Source of the DNA: Pseudomonadota bacterium
GTDB taxonomy: Bacteria > Pseudomonadota > Gammaproteobacteria > Xanthomonadales > Rhodanobacteraceae
Assembly (NCBI GenBank): GCA_018240465.1
Contig: JAFEFS010000064.1
Span: forward strand, 1 to 54,752
Reading direction: 5' to 3'
Length of the DNA: 54,752 nt
Shown: piece by piece, positions 51,074-54,752 of the stretch
Layout of the letters: every line of letters starts with the position of its first letter
How positions within the stretch are numbered: position 1 is the stretch's first letter
The notes under the pieces: generated by a model
Told to the model about the DNA's origin: nothing
What the model saw: the letters and a program-made list of their open reading frames with translations, nothing else
Databases searched by the model: none
Position numbers and translations under genes: made by a program

Positions 51074-51646
51074 ATGATCGCCACGATATTGCGTTCCGCC
51101 GGCAACCCCGACGACGCCGCGCCGGAATGGAAAGAGAAGCTGCGCGACGGAACCAGTGTACTGATCCGGCCGATTGCCGCGGGCGACACCGCGATCGAGC
51201 GCGAATTCATCGAACGTTTGTCGCCGCAGTCGCGCCGCTATCGCTTTCTCGGCGAAATTGCCACGCCCAGCCGGGCACTGCTCGACCGGCTCACTCATCC
51301 GGATCCGGCGCACGAAGCCGCCTTCGTCGCGTTGATCGCCGACGGTGCGCACAAACGCGAGATCGGCGTGGCGCGCTACTGCGCCGACCGCGACGAGCAC
51401 AACTGCGAATGCGCCGTCGTCGTGGCCGACGAATGGCAAGGCAAGGGGCTGGCGACGCTGTTGATGCGGCATCTGATCGAGATTGCGCGCCAGCGCGGCT
51501 ACCGGCGTCTGTACTCGATCGACGCGCGCGACAACGAAAGCATGCACACGCTGGCCGACTTTCTCGGTTTTGAACGCCAGACCGATCCGAACGACAGCAC
51601 GCAGGTATTGCATCGGCTCGACTTGAATACGGCCACGTCCGGCTGA
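51074..51646 (+). CDS. GNAT-family N-acetyltransferase
   Basis: A 190-aa acetyltransferase. The acetyl-CoA loop is DEWQGKGLATLLMRHLI (Q-x-x-G-x-A form) followed by ARQRGYRRLYSIDARDNESM and LADFLGF, the usual C-terminal GNAT elements. It resembles the GNAT domain of Pat-type protein lysine acetyltransferases, without the CoA-ligase-like half or a cyclic-nucleotide domain. GGAGAT precedes the ATG. Two FNR-type boxes lie upstream. In a region that makes acetyl phosphate and acetyl-CoA, protein acetylation is an attractive role but is inference. Confidence 0.85.
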   Translation: MIATILRSAGNPDDAAPEWKEKLRDGTSVLIRPIAAGDTAIEREFIERLSPQSRRYRFLGEIATPSRALLDRLTHPDPAHEAAFVALIADGAHKREIGVARYCADRDEHNCECAVVVADEWQGKGLATLLMRHLIEIARQRGYRRLYSIDARDNESMHTLADFLGFERQTDPNDSTQVLHRLDLNTATSG

Positions 51647-51718
51647 CAGCGCCACGCAGCGTCGTCGACGACCCGGTCGCGGCGCGCCTGGCTTGCGTTT
51701 TCGCGCTGGGGAACGGAT

Positions 51719-52720
51719 TCAGAACTGCCAGTGCAACGCTCCCAGTCCCAGCGCCACGGCGCGCGCATACCAATCGATATGGCTGGCCGGCGACGGCCGG
51801 CCGTTCACGCATATGGGGCAAGCGATTGGCTCGTCGACCCAGGGCTGCATCGCGCCGCGCAACTCGAGTTGCGCCGGCACAGTGGTCGCCAGTGCTTTCC
51901 CGGGGCCCGCGACGTGGAGCGGGGCAACCGCATCGCTGACATCATTGGCGAACTTCGCCAGTTTCGGCTGTGCGGTGATCGATGTCAGTCGGTGATAGCG
52001 CAAGCCGTGGCGACGGGCGAGGTCGACCAGATCGGCGGGTACGCCGCGCAGGCGCAATTTCTCAGCGCACGCGGCATCGCAGGGCATTCCCGACCCGCGC
52101 GCCGCGGCGAGCGCGATCGCCTCGCCAAGGCAGCCTTCCGCGAGCGCGCGCGCGCTCGACCGTGCAAACCCGCGTGCTTCGGCGCTGTCGTAGTCGAAAC
52201 CGAGTGACGCCAGGGCATCGGCCAGGCCGATGACGCCGATGCGCAGAGTCTTTGCTTGACGCAGTCCGGTGACGCCGCGCAGCGCGATCGCATTGTCCAA
52301 TGCGCGCACAGCGAGGCTGGCGCAGTCCTGCACGGCCGCGAAATCGACCGTCGCAGGTGGATTGCCGGCGGCAACGAAGCGGGCGAGATTCAGTACGGCG
52401 ACCAGACCATCGTCGGGCCACGACATCGTTTCGGTGCCGGCCGTTGCCAGCAGACGCTGATCCAGCAGCAGCCGCCAGCTGCCGAAGGCGTCGAGGAGCC
52501 GGTGCTCGAACCGCGTACGCTCCTCCGTGGATTCCGCACGCGCCACGGCCGTGCCCACGCGTTGCCATGTCGCTTCGATGGTGTCGTCGCGAAGCTCGCC
52601 ATCGCGCCGCCAACGGAACCACGTATCCCAGGCCTCGACCGCGGTCGGCGCAAGGAAAGGAGACGCCTTGTAACTCTCCGCGCTTTGGCGCATGACGTTT
52701 TGCAATGCCCGGCCGCTCAA
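51719..52720 (-). CDS. Short ribonucleotide-reductase-like protein lacking the catalytic motif
   Basis: A 333-aa protein related to ribonucleotide reductase large subunits but less than half their length. The strongest match is TLRIGVIGLADALASLGFDYDS, the RNR segment around IGLGVMGLADAL; LNLARFV, RALDNAI and ITAQPKLAKFANDVS also align with conserved RNR strands. In the place of the NPCGE motif that carries the thiyl cysteine it reads GTETMSWPDDG. The intervening barrel strands are missing. A CPIC pair occurs near the C terminus. It is therefore unlikely to reduce ribonucleotides. Its ATG overlaps the upstream Usp stop by 4 bases, so both come from the box at 53231-53244. Confidence 0.75.
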   Translation of the reverse strand: MSGRALQNVMRQSAESYKASPFLAPTAVEAWDTWFRWRRDGELRDDTIEATWQRVGTAVARAESTEERTRFEHRLLDAFGSWRLLLDQRLLATAGTETMSWPDDGLVAVLNLARFVAAGNPPATVDFAAVQDCASLAVRALDNAIALRGVTGLRQAKTLRIGVIGLADALASLGFDYDSAEARGFARSSARALAEGCLGEAIALAAARGSGMPCDAACAEKLRLRGVPADLVDLARRHGLRYHRLTSITAQPKLAKFANDVSDAVAPLHVAGPGKALATTVPAQLELRGAMQPWVDEPIACPICVNGRPSPASHIDWYARAVALGLGALHWQF

Positions 52721-53154
52721 CGGTAAACCAGAACCGGTACCCGGCTATGGGTGAGCACCTTCTGGGTTTCGCTGCCGAGCAGGAAGCCCTCGATGCCGCG
52801 TCGGCCGTGCGAAGCCATCAAAATCAGATCGCAGCCGTGTTGTTGCGCCTCGGCGACGATCGCCTTGTACGGATGATCGCTTGTCACCTGCTTCGTTGCG
52901 CAGTCGACCTTCGCCGCCGCGGCCGCGCGTTCGGCATAGCGCAAGAATCGCCGTGCATGCTGTTGCCGGGTCGGGGTGGGATCACCCGCCGTCATCCGCA
53001 GCAGCTGCATTTGAGAGCCCGACGGATGGCGCCTGGGAATCACATGAAACGCGGTCAAGCGGGCACCGATCTGCGCGGCAAGCCGCACGGCCTGCTTGAC
53101 CGCCTTTTCCGACAGTCGGGAGCCGTCGGTCGGAACAAGGATGTGCTTGAACAT
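52717..53154 (-). CDS. Universal stress protein, UspA family
   Basis: A 145-aa single-domain Usp starting MFKHILVPTDGSRLSEKAV. The nucleotide-binding loop G-x2-G-x9-G-S is not fully standard at its start (ASHGRRGIEGFLLGSETQKVL; ATP-binding G replaced by A) but the rest fits. It is encoded upstream of, and overlaps by 4 bases, the RNR-like gene. The FNR-type box centre is 83 bases upstream. It is the third Usp of the region. Confidence 0.9.
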   Translation of the reverse strand: MFKHILVPTDGSRLSEKAVKQAVRLAAQIGARLTAFHVIPRRHPSGSQMQLLRMTAGDPTPTRQQHARRFLRYAERAAAAAKVDCATKQVTSDHPYKAIVAEAQQHGCDLILMASHGRRGIEGFLLGSETQKVLTHSRVPVLVYR

Positions 53155-53557
53155 GATCCGCTACCTTCGCCGGGCCGCGCGCAGCATCGTGGCGCGTGGT
53201 CCAAGCTTAGTCGTGGCAGGCGATGAGGCTTTGATTCACGTCAATTCCGGCGAAGCGATTCGCGGTGCCGGTCCAGCGGGTCCGGGTGGCGAAGCCGGCG
53301 GGGGATGGTTCAAGCTCGATGCGCCGCCGGATCGTCGCCGGGCAAGCGCCTGCCGCCAGAATCGCGAAATGGGCTCGGCCGACGCGTTCCTGCCTGCCGG
53401 CAGTCACCCGGAGGCCTCGGTACCCCGACCGGTAATCATTGTCCGTACTTCTTGAACTACATGGCCGGCACCCGAGTGCTGAAAATGTGCGTTGCGAGCC
53501 GCCAGGGAGCGACATTCGAGCAATGCCGCATTTTCCCCATGTTACTTCATGAAGGAG
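53155..53557. other. Intergenic region with the Usp/RNR-like promoter
   Basis: About 400 bases between divergent genes. Apart from the FNR-type box and its -10 near 53204 I see no supported gene. Several frames are open on both strands but show no ribosome binding site or recognisable motif. Confidence 0.5.
53231..53244 (-). promoter_or_regulatory. FNR/ANR-type box, Usp/RNR-like operon promoter
   Basis: TTGATTCACGTCAA. TAAGCT (53204-53209, minus strand) lies near the -10 position; predicted start about 53196, 42 bases before the Usp ATG. Confidence 0.72.
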
Positions 53558-53564
53558 ACAGATC

Positions 53565-54655
53565 CATAAAAGTCCGTTGCTCACATCTCGTCCTGGCCAT
53601 TGCGGCTGGTTTGTGCCTGAGCCCAGGCGCGTTTTCCGCGCCGGTGGCATCCGGCAGCCCGAATGCGGCGCCGCAGGGCGCGAAAGCGCGTCTCAGCAGC
53701 GCGCAACTGGCCGAAATGCAGGCGCGCATCAGTCTCGGCAATCAGATCGTGCAGAACCGTCAGCGCCGACGCAGTGGCCAAAGGCGCCAGTGATTCCTGG
53801 CGCATCGGCCTGTTGAGTGCGCTCTACAACACGCCCAGCAGCGCCCTGCGCGACATCAACGCCTCGGCCAGGACCCTCGATCAGGCGCAGGCGCAGGCCG
53901 CGCAGGCGCGGGTGGCGGCAAGCAGGACGGCTCCCGCTGCGGGCGGGGGCGCGTCTGCCAGCGCGGTGGCCGACAGCTTGGGCAGCACCAGCGACAGTCT
54001 GGTTTTCACGCCGAAGACGCCCTGCCGCTTCATCGACACGCGCAATGTCGGCGGCGCGATCGGCACGACCGCGCGTGCGTTCGATACGTTCCTTTTCGGC
54101 GGCAGCTACGGCGGCGACTCGGCGTGCACCCTGCCCGGCGCGGGCGAACCGGCCATCGCGGCGAACGTGACCATCGTCTCTCCGGACACGGCGGCGGGCA
54201 ACATCACCATCCGCCCCGCGGGCAGTACGTCGACGACCAGCTGGATGAACTGGTTCAATCTCGGTGCCGGTGCCCTGGCGAATGCGGGCATCATCTCGAC
54301 GGCCCTCAACGGCTCGTCTCACTACGGGTTCGAGATCCTGACCGGCGGCGGTACCGTCCAGGTCATTGTCGACTACTTCGGCTACTTCTCGGCCAGCTCC
54401 GCAACCGCACTCACCTGCACGCAAGGAACCTATGAGACATTCAGCCTCGCCGCGGGATACAACACATTCCACTATACGACGGCAACCTGCCCCGGCGGCT
54501 ATACGGCGGTTTCCGCCTATTGCTACAACAACGGCAACGCCAGCGTGTATCTCAACGGATTTGGCATCAATGGCGGCGCCTGGTGCGGCTGGAACAATCT
54601 GACCGGTTCGGCGGTGACCGTTACGCAGAACGTGTTCTGTTGCCAAGTTCCGTAG
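53565..54655 (+). pseudogene. Secreted protein gene with an ATA start and a frameshift
   Basis: A perfect AAGGAG (53551-53556) is followed after 8 bases by ATA AAA GTC CGT, then a signal peptide (HLVLAIAAGLCLSPGAFSA) in one frame that runs to a stop at 53793. The body of the protein continues in the next frame from about 53770 (DAVAKGASDSWRIGLLSALY) to 54655. Joining them needs removal of one base near 53760-53775. The body has an Ala-rich helix, then a beta-rich extracellular domain (CRFIDTRNVGG, NVTIVSPDTAAGNITI, VQVIVDYFGYFSA), and a C-terminal cysteine-rich segment (AWCGWNN, NVFCCQVP). It is either a genuine decayed gene or carries sequence errors. Function unknown; the domain type is found in exported proteins. 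Confidence 0.6.
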
Positions 54656-54682
54656 CCGGCGCTTGCTTGCGGCAACGAAATC

Positions 54683-54710
54683 CCGAGGCCCCGGTGCGCC
54701 GGGGCCTCGG
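54683..54710 (+). terminator. Strong GC hairpin after the secreted protein gene
   Basis: A perfect 12-base stem (CCGAGGCCCCGG / CCGGGGCCTCGG) with a four-base loop lies 27 bases after the stop codon. No T tract follows, so termination strength is uncertain. Confidence 0.6.
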
Positions 54711-54752
54711 ACGGGGAAGGTCCCGCCGTTCGCTTCCAGCGCCCGATTGTCG

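Overview
The window looks like a chromosomal segment of a high-GC gammaproteobacterium, most plausibly from the Rhodanobacteraceae/Xanthomonadales. I infer this from the fabA-fabB pair, the quinol-type NO reductase, the NirK-cytochrome c fusion, the cco operon layout and a Xanthomonas/Pseudomonas-style attC site; the sequence does not name the genus. Almost everything in it belongs to life at low oxygen. I count 17 copies of a 14-base FNR/ANR-type box (consensus close to TTGATCCAGGTCAA). Sixteen sit at a usable distance upstream of a gene or operon and one is the distal copy of a tandem pair. Most of the proximal boxes have a -10-like hexamer 31-32 bases from the box centre, the geometry of class II FNR promoters.

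Layout. 1-3.6 kb: a Crp/Fnr regulator without an Fe-S cysteine cluster, then a response regulator and hybrid histidine kinase on the other strand. 3.7-10.2 kb (minus strand): a TrxR-like ferredoxin-NADP reductase with OmpW, then sco-nirV-nirK (copper nitrite reductase with a fused cytochrome c), then sirB2-nnrS. 10.7-14.2 kb (plus): a small four-cysteine protein, fabA-fabB and a Coq6/UbiM-like hydroxylase. 14.2-17.8 kb (minus): a PLP-dependent cysteine synthase-like enzyme and the single-subunit NO reductase norZ, with a clear terminator. Together nirK and norZ would take nitrite to nitrous oxide; nar and nos genes are not in the window.

17.9-22.1 kb is a low-GC interruption that I read as a decayed integron: a remnant of the integrase start on the minus strand, repeated GTTAGGC-type recombination points, a broken alcohol dehydrogenase, a complete attC and a small membrane-protein cassette. 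After it come a DoxX-like membrane protein, a metallo-beta-lactamase-fold hydrolase and a phytanoyl-CoA dioxygenase-like protein.

22.2-32.3 kb (minus): ccoNOQP, a 93-aa membrane protein, ccoG, a short FixH-position protein, ccoI, ccoS, hemN and fnr. This is the full high-affinity cbb3 oxidase with its copper assembly factors, anaerobic haem synthesis and the Fe-S regulator that probably binds all the boxes.

32.5-45.6 kb: a universal stress protein facing ccoN, then a minus-strand array starting at phaC: phaC, fabI, hlyD, rbbA, an ABC-2 permease, a MaoC-Pta fusion and ackA. A metallo-hydrolase and a DUF4010/MgtC membrane protein follow. 45.8-53.2 kb: a beta-CASP nuclease with a phosphoketolase, a two-domain universal stress protein, a small membrane protein, a GNAT acetyltransferase, and a universal stress protein translationally coupled to a shortened ribonucleotide-reductase-like protein that lacks the recognisable catalytic motif. 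Phosphoketolase makes acetyl phosphate, which AckA can turn into ATP and acetate and the Pta domain into acetyl-CoA; PhaC can store surplus carbon. The window closes with a secreted protein gene carrying an apparent frameshift and a start codon changed to ATA.

No rRNA, tRNA, CRISPR array or intact insertion sequence was seen.
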